From Lineus longissimus (Eukaryota; Nemertea; Pilidiophora; Heteronemertea; Lineidae): a DNA stretch of 64,000 nt. A program made the position numbers and the translations under genes. The notes below the pieces were generated by a model. It did not search any database. It saw nothing but the letters and a program-made list of their open reading frames with translations, and was not told where the DNA came from. Position 1 is the first letter of the stretch; each line of letters starts with the position of its first letter. This document shows, piece after piece, positions 1 through 7,922 of the stretch. Location of the stretch: positions 10,604,001 through 10,668,000 of the forward strand of contig NC_088321.1 of the NCBI RefSeq assembly GCF_910592395.1, read 5' to 3'.

Positions 1-598
1 TAAATCCAAATGGATGTTGTAGTCTAATGATCAGTTTTGATCCTTTTTTCATCTTAAGTTCTTCTATGTAGTACTGTCTTTTCTCCTTAGGAATAACACT
101 GTTTTCTTCTAAGGCATCTTTCATGGCTGATTCATCCTTATTAAAAAATAATACTAAAATTCTTATGTTCTCTCTGTAGTCCTTAACAACTGAATTGTAC
201 TTCTGAACTAGTAACCAAACAGTGAGATTGTAGTGCCTGCCGGAAAAGGCAAGATTACATAACTCGGACACCTTCTTTTTTGTGTCTCTCAAATTAGCAC
301 AGTCATCAATGAGGAATAATGTGTTAGAACCAGCAAAGGTCAGAGTAGCAAACTGAAGCACAAGGTCCAAATTACTGGCCACAGCTTCGGGATTAACTAT
401 GTAGACGTTCTTGTCTTGGTAAATCCATTTCCTTTCATATGTCTTATTGTTGAAATATGTTGGACAGAAAATTACTATGTTCTGGAACTTGTGCCGATAC
501 TCCTTTTCTAAGAGGTCAAGGGCAAAATATGTCTTACCACAATTGGTAACACCAGAAATTAACATATTGTGTGGCTCGTAAATAAATACTTCACTCAT
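1..598 (-). CDS. Genome-packaging ATPase (FtsK/HerA, A32-like), partial
   Basis: About 199 codons are visible from an ATG at 598 leftwards, open to the window edge, so the C-terminus is missing. A Walker A motif GVTNCGKT lies at residues 16-23 and a Walker B-like LFLIDDC near residues 94-100, after a hydrophobic strand. This spacing and the short N-terminus are typical of the A32-like packaging ATPases of Polintons, adintoviruses, virophages and large DNA viruses, which pump DNA into preformed capsids. It is transcribed divergently from the integrase, with only four bases between the two start codons. No break is visible. Assignment rests on motifs read by eye. Confidence 0.85.
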   Translation of the reverse strand, partial: MSEVFIYEPHNMLISGVTNCGKTYFALDLLEKEYRHKFQNIVIFCPTYFNNKTYERKWIYQDKNVYIVNPEAVASNLDLVLQFATLTFAGSNTLFLIDDCANLRDTKKKVSELCNLAFSGRHYNLTVWLLVQKYNSVVKDYRENIRILVLFFNKDESAMKDALEENSVIPKEKRQYYIEELKMKKGSKLIIRLQHPFGF

Positions 599-605
599 TT
601 AAATG
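596..605. promoter_or_regulatory. Shared palindromic start region of ATPase and integrase
   Basis: The two divergent genes start on either side of TTAA, giving the palindrome CATTTAAATG. Both ATGs are therefore preceded by TAA (TAAATG). There is no room for separate untranslated leaders, so each promoter must lie inside, or each mRNA must begin within, the opposite gene. TAAATG is the late-promoter initiator of poxviruses, and the same context precedes five other genes of this element. Confidence 0.5.
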
Positions 606-1754
606 AATGTAAAGGATGACACACAGCAGTATCTAAGGGATTTGTACTACAACCCTGAGAGTCCCGTGGCTTACAGTTCTTTGAGTAAAATATGGAAACA
701 GGTCAAGGAAGATATGACTTCGTCACGAGAGCAGAGCACAACTTCGTTGTTAGGGACAAAGTCCCGCTCAGGAAAACTTATTAAAAAAAAAGAAGTGAAA
801 GAATTTCTAGAAACACTACCAACTCACCAACTACACAAACCGGCCATTAAGAAATTCACCTTCAGGAAGACAATGGTATCGTACATCGATCAACAATGGC
901 AAGCAGATCTGGTTGACATGCAGAAATTCGAGAAACAAAATAAAGGCAACAGATTCATTTTAACAGTCATAGATCTATTTAGTCGTTTTTCTTGGGCTCT
1001 AGCAGTTAAGAGTAAGAGGGGAGAAGAAATCAGAGATGCATTTAAAGTGATATTTGAGGAAGCAAAACCAACGAAAATCCAGTTTGATGACGGTAAAGAA
1101 TTTTACAACAAACACTTCAAGGAACTCTTAACAGAAAATGACATAGAATGGTTCTCCACAAAATCTGATAAGAAGGCAGCAGTAGTAGAGAGATTCAATA
1201 GAACCCTTAAAGAAAAAATGTGGCGTTATTTCACCGCTAAGGAGACTGACAAGTGGATTGACGTTCTGGATGACCTGGTCAGCGGCTACAATAACACATT
1301 TCACTCATCAATAGGTATGAAACCTGTAGACGCCAGAAAGATGGAAAACGAAGGAACAGTGTGGTACAATCTTTACGGTCTTCACCTCAAAGAGACATTT
1401 GGTGATCCAAAGTACAAAGTAGGTGACAGTGTAAGAATTTCAAAGTACAAGTCCATTTTCGGTAAAGGTTACATGCCCAACTACACTGAGGAGGTGTTCC
1501 AAATCAAACAGATCATCTTTACTCACCCTATCGTCTACCAGCTTGAGGATTACCACAAAGAAGAAATTCAAGGATATTTCTATGAAGAGGAATTGAGCTA
1601 TGTTCCTAATCCTGACCAGCTAGAGTACAAGATCGAGAAAATCCTAAGGTACAAGACCAGTAAAGGCAAGAAATACGGATTAGTGAAGTGGAAGGGTTAC
1701 AGTGATAAGTTCAATGAATGGTTACCAGTTTCTGATATCAAATCATTGAAATGA
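603..1754 (+). CDS. Polinton integrase with C-terminal chromodomain
   Basis: A 383-aa rve-family integrase that would join the element's ends to host DNA. The catalytic triad is visible: D in WQADLVDM (residues ~100-107), D in IQFDDGKEF (~160) and E in VVERFNRTLK (~197). The C-terminal ~50 residues form a chromodomain (YKIEKIL ... YGLVKWKGY ... NEWLP), a known feature of Polinton integrases thought to steer integration to particular chromatin. The N-terminal region contains a double-hairpin insertion at 716-765, encoding an STTSLLGTKSRSG-like stretch before the core, which remains in frame. The ORF is intact. A close, broken relative lies at 38253-38750. Confidence 0.92.
   Translation: MNVKDDTQQYLRDLYYNPESPVAYSSLSKIWKQVKEDMTSSREQSTTSLLGTKSRSGKLIKKKEVKEFLETLPTHQLHKPAIKKFTFRKTMVSYIDQQWQADLVDMQKFEKQNKGNRFILTVIDLFSRFSWALAVKSKRGEEIRDAFKVIFEEAKPTKIQFDDGKEFYNKHFKELLTENDIEWFSTKSDKKAAVVERFNRTLKEKMWRYFTAKETDKWIDVLDDLVSGYNNTFHSSIGMKPVDARKMENEGTVWYNLYGLHLKETFGDPKYKVGDSVRISKYKSIFGKGYMPNYTEEVFQIKQIIFTHPIVYQLEDYHKEEIQGYFYEEELSYVPNPDQLEYKIEKILRYKTSKGKKYGLVKWKGYSDKFNEWLPVSDIKSLK
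716..765. repeat. Double-hairpin repeats inside integrase gene
   Basis: Two units back to back. The reverse one has TGAC-TTC-GTCA at 716-726 followed by an imperfect GAGC-AGA-GCAC. The forward one has ACAAC-TTC-GTTGT at 738-750 and GGGAC-AAA-GTCCC at 753-765. Stem bases differ from the family consensus but still pair. Confidence 0.7.
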
Positions 1755-1842
1755 AATAAAGTCTCTAAAGTGACTTAAGTCACAAGAACAAGTTCGAAAA
1801 ACGTAATTTAAAAAACAAATGTCCTACTAAATAAAGAAAGAA

Positions 1843-2829
1843 ATGGATGGAGCAATATTTAATGCTACTGTCAATGTGTATCAGCAACAACCTATGTATC
1901 AGCAGCAACCTATGTTTCAGCAGCAACCTATGTATCAGCAACAACCAGTAATTTCAGGACCTACAATTTATTGTGTTAAGTGCTGTGAAAAGAAACCTAA
2001 AATTAATTTTGAAAAGAACAGGCGTAATAAACTACTTGATTACTGTAAAGAATGTGGTTCAAGTAAAATCAAGGGATGTAATAAATGTTATGAAAATAAA
2101 TTACTAAGTGATGGTGAATTTGGTAAAGACGGAAATAGAGGTAACTGCAGATCATGTTTTAATTCATATTACAAAAAGGATTACCTTGACCAAAATGGTA
2201 ATAGAGACAGACACAAAATTAGAGTTGGTCTAAACCGCATTTCTAAGGGAGAGTGTACTCGAGCTCTGCTCTCAGGACGAAGTCCGACCGGTAATTCATC
2301 ATTCAATCTAGGATGTACAGACAGTTTCTTCTCACAGTGGTTAGAGTACCAGAGGAGTCTATCTACAATAGGACAAAGTCCCGAGAACAGAGTTCGAATA
2401 GTAGAAGAAGAGTTGGATCATGTCTTACCAATCAAGGAATTCAAAGATAAACCTGAACTGTGCTTTGCTTGGTTTAACATTAGACCAATGTCTAAAACAC
2501 AAAACAGACAGAAGAGTGCTAAAGTAGACTACACACTATTTAAGGATCAATTGGATAGGTCAATGGATTTCATGGTAAAAATGAGAAGTGAAAACTGGTT
2601 TGTCTTTCGAGACCAGGATGTAATACCAAATTGGAAAATAGTGATATCACAACATTTCGGGGATTATCTTCGTGATGAAAATATGATTCTGCTTGATAGA
2701 TTATCGAATTTAAATAATAACATGAGAATGAATCAGAACATTAACATATGTAGTCAGACAGAAATCATAAACGAGATGATTAAGTTGAATAATAGACTTG
2801 AAAGAAATTTACTCTTTGCAGTGAATTGA
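1843..2829 (+). CDS. Zinc-binding HNH-like nuclease candidate
   Basis: A 328-aa protein. Residues 1-35 are a Q-rich tandem repeat built on MYQQQP. Then come CxxC pairs (YCVKCCEKK, YCKECGSSK, GCNKCYENK, NCRSCFNSY), suggesting two zinc-binding modules. Around residues 188-225 the arrangement ELDHVLPI ... CFAWFNIRPM ... NRQKSAKVD resembles the zinc/HNH-type proteins common in large DNA viruses and related elements. A diverged relative at 38911-39450 keeps the same order (ELDHDLPI, CWHWSNLDP, NRRKCAKVD), which supports a conserved domain. Two double-hairpin units are inserted in frame at 2261-2285 and 2371-2395. The role is unknown; nuclease activity is an inference. Confidence 0.6.
   Translation: MDGAIFNATVNVYQQQPMYQQQPMFQQQPMYQQQPVISGPTIYCVKCCEKKPKINFEKNRRNKLLDYCKECGSSKIKGCNKCYENKLLSDGEFGKDGNRGNCRSCFNSYYKKDYLDQNGNRDRHKIRVGLNRISKGECTRALLSGRSPTGNSSFNLGCTDSFFSQWLEYQRSLSTIGQSPENRVRIVEEELDHVLPIKEFKDKPELCFAWFNIRPMSKTQNRQKSAKVDYTLFKDQLDRSMDFMVKMRSENWFVFRDQDVIPNWKIVISQHFGDYLRDENMILLDRLSNLNNNMRMNQNINICSQTEIINEMIKLNNRLERNLLFAVN
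2261..2285 (+). repeat. Double-hairpin repeat, forward
   Basis: GAGC-TCT-GCTC, spacer TCA, GGAC-GAA-GTCC. This is close to the family consensus and is read in frame as ALLSGRSP within the HNH-like gene. Confidence 0.9.
2371..2395 (-). repeat. Double-hairpin repeat, reverse
   Basis: GGAC-AAA-GTCC, spacer CGA, GAAC-AGA-GTTC. The second stem is GAAC/GTTC instead of GAGC/GCTC, so both strands of the stem changed together. Read in frame as GQSPENRV. Confidence 0.88.
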
Positions 2830-2848
2830 TTTTATTTTACTTAATTAA

Positions 2849-3136
2849 ATGAATAGAACTTGGGGTTACACAAAACGACCACGTAATTGGAAAGAAAGAT
2901 TAGAACGATTTCATAGAGAATTAGAGGCAGAAGTAGAGTCAAAGTTGGAGCCTGGTCCCGAAAAACCTTTAAAACCTGCTGTGCCTGCTGGGACAGAAAA
3001 ACCTGTTGGGTCAGAAAAACCTGCTGGGACAGAAAAACCTTTAAAATTTAATGTACTTCAAAAACCTGTAGTGTCTGTAGGATCAACACTAAACACTAGA
3101 AATGACAGAACAACTGATTCTAGTTATTCCCACTAA
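2849..3136 (+). CDS. Small proline/lysine-repeat hypothetical protein
   Basis: A 95-aa ORF starting in a TTAATTAAATG context 19 bases after the preceding stop. The N-terminus is basic (KRPRNWKERLERFHREL). The middle is a degenerate tandem repeat of about seven residues built on GTEKPxG/EKPLKP. The C-terminus is serine/threonine-rich. No known domain is recognised. Reality is supported by tight packing between two same-strand genes and by the TAAATG start context shared with neighbouring genes. Low complexity makes any functional guess unsafe. Confidence 0.5.
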   Translation: MNRTWGYTKRPRNWKERLERFHRELEAEVESKLEPGPEKPLKPAVPAGTEKPVGSEKPAGTEKPLKFNVLQKPVVSVGSTLNTRNDRTTDSSYSH

Positions 3137-3140
3137 TTAA

Positions 3141-3800
3141 ATGGATGGAGACAATAAGGTTTATCCAGATTTAAGTAATTTAAATTCTGAAAGTCATTTG
3201 AACTATGAAAGGTCTGAAAAGCATACAGAAAGTAACCCTCAGGCTTTCAGACTACAACAAATATGTGAGGTTAAGAGTTTCTTAGAAAGCGAGATTGAAT
3301 TTAGAAGAAAGATATTTTCAAAGTACAAAAAAGCATTTAGCGTAATTACTGGCATTAGCCACTTCCTTAATTTAACTAGCGTAGCAGCCGGATCTGTTGG
3401 TGTTTCCGCTCTAGCTGGTGTCATCACGGCACCGATAGGCTTAGCTTTGGGTGGCGTAACAATAGGTAGTGCCATTATTTCATCAGCCTTAGGCTGGGAG
3501 AAAAAGAATATTCTTAAGAAAATTGAAAAACATGAGAATATCAGAATGTTGGCAATTTCAAAACTGAACACAATCAATGATTTGGTTGGTAAAGCCTTAA
3601 CCGATTCTCACATATCTACAGATGAGTTTACTTTGATTCTCAAGGAGAAGGAGAAATACATTTCGATGAAAAATGCCATTAGGAAAAAACAAAGGGAGGC
3701 AAGTTCAGCTGTTGATGTAGAGTCTTTAAAGAAGACTTTTTTAGAAGAAGGAAAAAAACTAGCACAGACAGAGATGCTAGAAAAACTAAAAGTTCAGTAA
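3141..3800 (+). CDS. Hydrophobic-hairpin membrane protein of the Polinton
   Basis: A 219-aa ORF starting four bases after the preceding stop in a TAATTAAATG context. It has a polar N-terminal region, a long glycine/alanine-rich hydrophobic stretch (residues ~70-118: SVAAGSVGVSALAG, then ITAPIGLALGGVTIGSAII) that could form a membrane hairpin, and a charged, predominantly helical C-terminus (ALTDSHISTDEFTLILKEKEKY). This layout is what I would expect of a membrane or capsid-associated protein, but I do not recognise a named domain. It is convergent with the polymerase gene; the 250-bp gap between them is filled with double-hairpin repeats. Confidence 0.6.
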   Translation: MDGDNKVYPDLSNLNSESHLNYERSEKHTESNPQAFRLQQICEVKSFLESEIEFRRKIFSKYKKAFSVITGISHFLNLTSVAAGSVGVSALAGVITAPIGLALGGVTIGSAIISSALGWEKKNILKKIEKHENIRMLAISKLNTINDLVGKALTDSHISTDEFTLILKEKEKYISMKNAIRKKQREASSAVDVESLKKTFLEEGKKLAQTEMLEKLKVQ

Positions 3801-3810
3801 ATCAAACAGG

Positions 3811-4048
3811 ACTCGAGCTATGCTCTCAAGACGAAGTCGGACCCGGACTACGTCCTAATCCTAATGTGGTGTATCACTATCACTATTATCATGACTTCGG
3901 TGTTAGGGATGAATTTCACCAAGTAACACTACCATCAGCACCACCCTATTCATTAGTTTAATCGAACTTTGTTCTCTGGACGTAGTCCGACTAGGACAAG
4001 GTCCAGAGAGCAAAGCTCGACTCGAGCTATGCTCTCAAGACGTAGTCC
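3811..4048. repeat. Intergenic cluster of double-hairpin repeats
   Basis: The gap between two convergent genes holds forward units at 3815-3839 (second stem imperfect), 3964-3988 (GAAC-TTT-GTTC / GGAC-GTA-GTCC) and 4024-4048, a reverse unit at 3994-4018 (GGAC-AAG-GTCC / GAGC-AAA-GCTC), and a solo hairpin GGAC-TAC-GTCC at 3845-3855. The last unit abuts the polymerase stop codon at 4052. They could form the shared 3' ends of the two convergent transcripts. Confidence 0.85.
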
Positions 4049-4051
4049 GAC

Positions 4052-6409
4052 TCAAGCGAAGTTTGAATCGCTGTAATCTATGTAGCCTTCATAATACATT
4101 CCAAATGGTAAGGTGCTTATTCCATCTTCAAGTATGAACCTCTTGTCATCAAAAGGACTGAGGCTTTTTTTGTCAACTTCTTCCAAATAGATTTGGTGTT
4201 TATCTGATCTTAAGTGTCTCATCTTGTGGTAAAATGACCTACTCTTTTCAAGACAATCAACATAGTCATCAAATGAGATATTTCTCCTTACTACATTCTT
4301 GGCAATACCCTTCAATTTCTTAGAATCGTAATCTTTTGTCGAGCCTTGCTCTCCAGACATAGTCTTGGTCCTGTAAGCGTACATCTTACTTCTCAGGGCA
4401 ATGAATTCAGTCATCTCTACTCCTCCTAGCTCATCCTTAAAGTAGCCTGGTACCTTCTTCTTACTGGTGTCATAGAGTGTATGATCTTTTGGATAATTAC
4501 TGAAGTCAAAATAGTGTCTCAACTCCTTTAAGTCTTTAGTTAAGTCATCAGTATTAATGTTAAGTACAAAGGAATCTGTATCTAGATACAGTAGTTCAAT
4601 ATTTTTCTCACCAAAGTACGGTTGAAGAACTTCATAATAGAATTCATACATTAATAATTTAGACAATTCAAGTACTGAAGCTCCTATGTAGATTGGTTTG
4701 TTGAATTTCATTGATGTTTTCCTCATGCTAATAGCAGCATTATGTTCGTCAAATACGCATATCGATGAAAACCTGGGATTGGCCATTACATTCCTGGCTC
4801 TCTCCCCGTCCGATACAAATTCAATTTCAACCCTGTTCCTTACATTCTCACAAGTTTTTCCATAGAACGCATTGTTCATCAGTTTAAAATAGTCTTTCTC
4901 AAAATCAGTCTTAGAATCCATACGTCTTTTAGTGTTAAAATCAATGTATGGTGCTAACCACTTTGATTGTTTAAAGCTTATCACTGAATGAACACTCTTA
5001 AGTACCATTCCGTGCTTGAGGTAAAATTGTAGCATTCTGTAATGCATTATGTAATTAGTTTTATCCTTTTGTGTTAGTATTAGTTTCTCTACATTTGATC
5101 TTTTATCATCGCCCAGTAACTCTCTCTGGTAAGGACTTAATTCATCATCTTCAATAAAGAGAGATTCGGGACAGAATGGAAAGTTCCTTGACTTAAATTT
5201 AATATTTCCTGGATACTCCAAATCAACCTCTAAGAAGTAGCCTACTTCACTATCACTTGGAATTGCCATAATCTGCTCTTTACTGATAAAATTCATGTTA
5301 AGTCGAACCTTGTTCTCTGGACTTTGTCCTAGTCGAGCTTTGTCCTGAGAGCATAGCTCGAGTGGATCAATATCTATCATTTCAAAACTACCATAGGGTT
5401 GAGGTTCCATCATGGACCAGCCGTAGAGATTATTTGCGTCTACGTAGAGTAGTTTGTGGTGTTCATCTGCCTTGACATGTCTTGTTCCCATAACACCCGA
5501 AATTCCACCTCGTATTGCTTTCTCAAAAGTAAGTAAGATGTTGGTATCAGTCAGTAGTTCTAGGTTTATTCCTGTGTACTTCAAACCAGCTTGCCAGGTT
5601 AGGCCTGGTGCCGAGTAACAGTGACAGGGATCTATCTGAAAGTAGTTCAAATTGACATCCCTGAATTTCTCAAATAAATCAGCTAAAAGGATCACATCAG
5701 TTTTGAGGTAGAGGTCAATGAACTCACCGTGATTCCTGATCTTGAAATGATCCCATATTACCTTAGCCTCGTCATAGGCAGAATCAGGTGCCATTTCATT
5801 TTTCAATTCGTCAAAAAACATAGACTTTTCTAGGTAAGTAACATTGTAGCTTTCATGTGATGTGTAAAAAGAGTAAGGTACTGAACCCTTCTTCCTCAAT
5901 AGCTTAAAGTCAGTGGTATTTGGGAACAGCTGTCTGGTAATTTTAAAATCATCATCCAACATTGATTTGGTTATGTTGTCTAAACTGGACTGCAGGAATC
6001 TGTACGAGTCCAAAAACCTGAAACAACCGAACTGAAATGAGATGTATTCCTCTGATGTTTTGGCAAGTATTTTCAGTTTCTTGTACTTCGGTAGCTTATT
6101 CATTAATTCTTTAATAAATAAGTGAGAATCGTAATTACTGAGATTGTGAAAAAACACTGGAACAAACATAGCTTTCTTTTCATTCAAATTACACGAGTTG
6201 TGAGCAGCACCTCGATATCTACCACAGTAGTGATCATGATCCTTGACCTTGTCATATCCCAAAGGTTGATTACAATAGTAACAATGTGTTTCTAATTGAT
6301 ATTTATGCCAGTCGGACTTCGTCCTGAGAGCAGAGCTCGAGTCTTCATCTGTCATTGTTAGAGGAAAGTTACAGTTCAATAAATTAGAGAATTGTTCTTG
6401 ATTAACCAA
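4052..6409 (-). CDS. Protein-primed DNA polymerase B, C-terminal part (exonuclease II/III and polymerase)
   Basis: This 785-codon open frame has no ATG at its 5' end and continues the frame of the next gene upstream after a shift in the 6376-6409 overlap. Seen in order: a zinc/HNH-like module (CYYCNQPLGY ... DHDHYCGRYRGAAHNSCN), Exo II (HNLSNYDSHLF), Exo III (LYLKTDVILLADLF), polymerase motif A (DANNLYGWSMM, ~5405-5445), motif B (LMNNAFYGKT, ~4855-4880) and motif C (YLDTDS, ~4566-4593). These are the catalytic signatures of protein-primed family B polymerases that replicate Polintons. Double-hairpin units sit in frame at 4341-4365, 5305-5359 and 6314-6338, all away from catalytic motifs. A relic of the same C-terminus lies at 40069-40350. 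Confidence 0.92.
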   Translation of the reverse strand: MVNQEQFSNLLNCNFPLTMTDEDSSSALRTKSDWHKYQLETHCYYCNQPLGYDKVKDHDHYCGRYRGAAHNSCNLNEKKAMFVPVFFHNLSNYDSHLFIKELMNKLPKYKKLKILAKTSEEYISFQFGCFRFLDSYRFLQSSLDNITKSMLDDDFKITRQLFPNTTDFKLLRKKGSVPYSFYTSHESYNVTYLEKSMFFDELKNEMAPDSAYDEAKVIWDHFKIRNHGEFIDLYLKTDVILLADLFEKFRDVNLNYFQIDPCHCYSAPGLTWQAGLKYTGINLELLTDTNILLTFEKAIRGGISGVMGTRHVKADEHHKLLYVDANNLYGWSMMEPQPYGSFEMIDIDPLELCSQDKARLGQSPENKVRLNMNFISKEQIMAIPSDSEVGYFLEVDLEYPGNIKFKSRNFPFCPESLFIEDDELSPYQRELLGDDKRSNVEKLILTQKDKTNYIMHYRMLQFYLKHGMVLKSVHSVISFKQSKWLAPYIDFNTKRRMDSKTDFEKDYFKLMNNAFYGKTCENVRNRVEIEFVSDGERARNVMANPRFSSICVFDEHNAAISMRKTSMKFNKPIYIGASVLELSKLLMYEFYYEVLQPYFGEKNIELLYLDTDSFVLNINTDDLTKDLKELRHYFDFSNYPKDHTLYDTSKKKVPGYFKDELGGVEMTEFIALRSKMYAYRTKTMSGEQGSTKDYDSKKLKGIAKNVVRRNISFDDYVDCLEKSRSFYHKMRHLRSDKHQIYLEEVDKKSLSPFDDKRFILEDGISTLPFGMYYEGYIDYSDSNFA
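4341..4365 (+). repeat. Double-hairpin repeat inside polymerase gene
   Basis: GAGC-CTT-GCTC, spacer TCC, AGAC-ATA-GTCT. The second stem has changed G:C to A:T on both sides, a compensatory change. The unit lies between motif C and the conserved C-terminus. Confidence 0.88.
5305..5359. repeat. Pair of double-hairpin repeats inside polymerase gene
   Basis: A forward unit at 5305-5329 (GAAC-CTT-GTTC / GGAC-TTT-GTCC) is followed by a reverse unit at 5335-5359, whose first stem is damaged (GAGC-TTT-GTCC) and whose second is intact (GAGC-ATA-GCTC). On the coding strand they add about 20 residues in a loop shortly after motif A. Confidence 0.85.
6314..6338 (-). repeat. Double-hairpin repeat near polymerase frame junction
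   Basis: GGAC-TTC-GTCC, spacer TGA, GAGC-AGA-GCTC. On the coding strand it is read as SSALRTKS, just before the zinc/HNH-like module. Confidence 0.88.
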
Positions 6410-7866
6410 TTACAGAACACATCTACAACATCAGCACCCCTGTGAGACACATACTGGCTACTGTAAAGGTGTGTGTAGTCTGAGTGAACATAAACACCAA
6501 CAGCTGATGCATTTTGTTTAAAAAGTTTCTTTGAACTCGGTTCTTTCATCATAGGTGGCTCTACTGATACTACTGGTATGTTGCCTTCGGCAGAAGAACA
6601 AGGTTCGCTTATCGCTTCGAAATCAGCATAGATCACAAACGGAACTCTATTTTTGAATGAGTGTTTTTCAAATTTAATTTGTGACCATTTACTGTTAGGT
6701 GGAGGCAAAGTAATCTTACAGTAATCGTGTTCTCCACATTTCTTTTTATGTTTATCTAGTGTTGACTTCCTGTAAAAGTAATTCATGCATCTCCTGCAAA
6801 GATACACTCTATGAGCTAGTTTCCTGAAGAAAAGATTGATGTCTCTTATGTACATGAAATGGTCCTTGAAATACAACAGATCGATGACATCATCATCATC
6901 ATAATTCTTGGACAGGTAGAGAGGTTCTAGTTTTGCCTCACAGGTGCTCTTAGCCGATTCGTTCTCTAACTTGAACACATTAATTTTGAGATTATTATCA
7001 CTCTCTATCTTAGGGATATCCTTTTGAATACATACAGGAAATGATTTGATTTTGATATCAGTAGTTTTCGAACTCTGTTCTAGTGACGAAGTCATTTCTA
7101 GCATATCGGTAGTGATATTGAATGTACTCTCGAGCTCTGCTCTCAGGACAAAGTCCGTCTCTGGATTTTCTTTCAGATATTTAGCGGCCAATAAAGACCA
7201 GAGAAAACATTTATTGTCATTTGATTCCACATTTATTACTGCTTTTGTTTTAAATGGTAATTTAGTGTAATGACCACCTTTACACCTCTTGTAAGAACAG
7301 ATGGTCATGTTACAAGACTCTATTTTATTTAAAGTAAGTCCAGAACCTTGAAAGTACCTTTCCTCAATCTGTGTCTTAATGTAGTTTAACTGGTTGGTTA
7401 TGGCATAAATTGCCTGGTTCCTTGAAATTATGCTTTCCATTAGAGACTGTATGGGGTGTGTTACACTTTCACCCTGACGATCAAACTGAGCAAATACTGA
7501 TATGCTAATTTTGTGATGGTAATCATTGAGTTGAAATAATACCTCCTCTAATTTATCTCTGTATTCATACACTTGTTTAGCTTCTCTGTCAATCTTCAAA
7601 CTAATGGTGACTACAGGCTTGCCAAATTGTTTTACTATTTCTATTCCACTCACTTTCTTTATGCCATCTAGCTCATTTTCCTCAAATGCAAGTTTCTTAT
7701 CCATAGTTTTAGGGATCAGTGATTGGGCTCGGGGTTGAGCAATAGGGACATAATCCGGATTTAATTTACTTAAGTGACCTTTGGTTCTCCTGTGAATAGC
7801 CATATTATTGTAGGATATGTACTTGTCACATGTAGTGCAAAGTATTTTCTGATTCTTATCAGTCAT
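6376..7866 (-). CDS. Protein-primed DNA polymerase B, N-terminal part
   Basis: The first ATG is at 7866; the frame also stays open upstream to 7899 without one. It contains a C2H2-like finger near the N-terminus (LCTTCDKYIS ... HRRTKGH), a second one (CRRCMNYFYR ... KHKKKC), and the Exo I motif VIYADFEAIS at ~6607-6635. It then ends at 6376, just inside the exonuclease domain, so exonuclease motifs II and III and the whole polymerase lie in the other frame. The two frames overlap by 34 bases and differ by one base (-1). No canonical slippery heptamer is obvious, so a simple indel is as likely as programmed frameshifting. Two double-hairpin units lie in frame at 7070-7156. Confidence 0.85.
   Translation of the reverse strand: MTDKNQKILCTTCDKYISYNNMAIHRRTKGHLSKLNPDYVPIAQPRAQSLIPKTMDKKLAFEENELDGIKKVSGIEIVKQFGKPVVTISLKIDREAKQVYEYRDKLEEVLFQLNDYHHKISISVFAQFDRQGESVTHPIQSLMESIISRNQAIYAITNQLNYIKTQIEERYFQGSGLTLNKIESCNMTICSYKRCKGGHYTKLPFKTKAVINVESNDNKCFLWSLLAAKYLKENPETDFVLRAELESTFNITTDMLEMTSSLEQSSKTTDIKIKSFPVCIQKDIPKIESDNNLKINVFKLENESAKSTCEAKLEPLYLSKNYDDDDVIDLLYFKDHFMYIRDINLFFRKLAHRVYLCRRCMNYFYRKSTLDKHKKKCGEHDYCKITLPPPNSKWSQIKFEKHSFKNRVPFVIYADFEAISEPCSSAEGNIPVVSVEPPMMKEPSSKKLFKQNASAVGVYVHSDYTHLYSSQYVSHRGADVVDVFCNWLIKNNSLIY
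7070..7156 (+). repeat. Two double-hairpin repeats in polymerase N-terminal part
   Basis: Unit 7070-7094 has GAAC-TCT-GTTC and TGAC-GAA-GTCA; both stems differ from consensus in a paired, compensatory way. Unit 7132-7156 has GAGC-TCT-GCTC and GGAC-AAA-GTCC. Spacers are TAG and TCA. Confidence 0.88.
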
Positions 7867-7922
7867 TCTATTTATTAGATTAAAATTTATTAAATTCAAT
7901 AAATCTCTTGAATTAAATAGAA

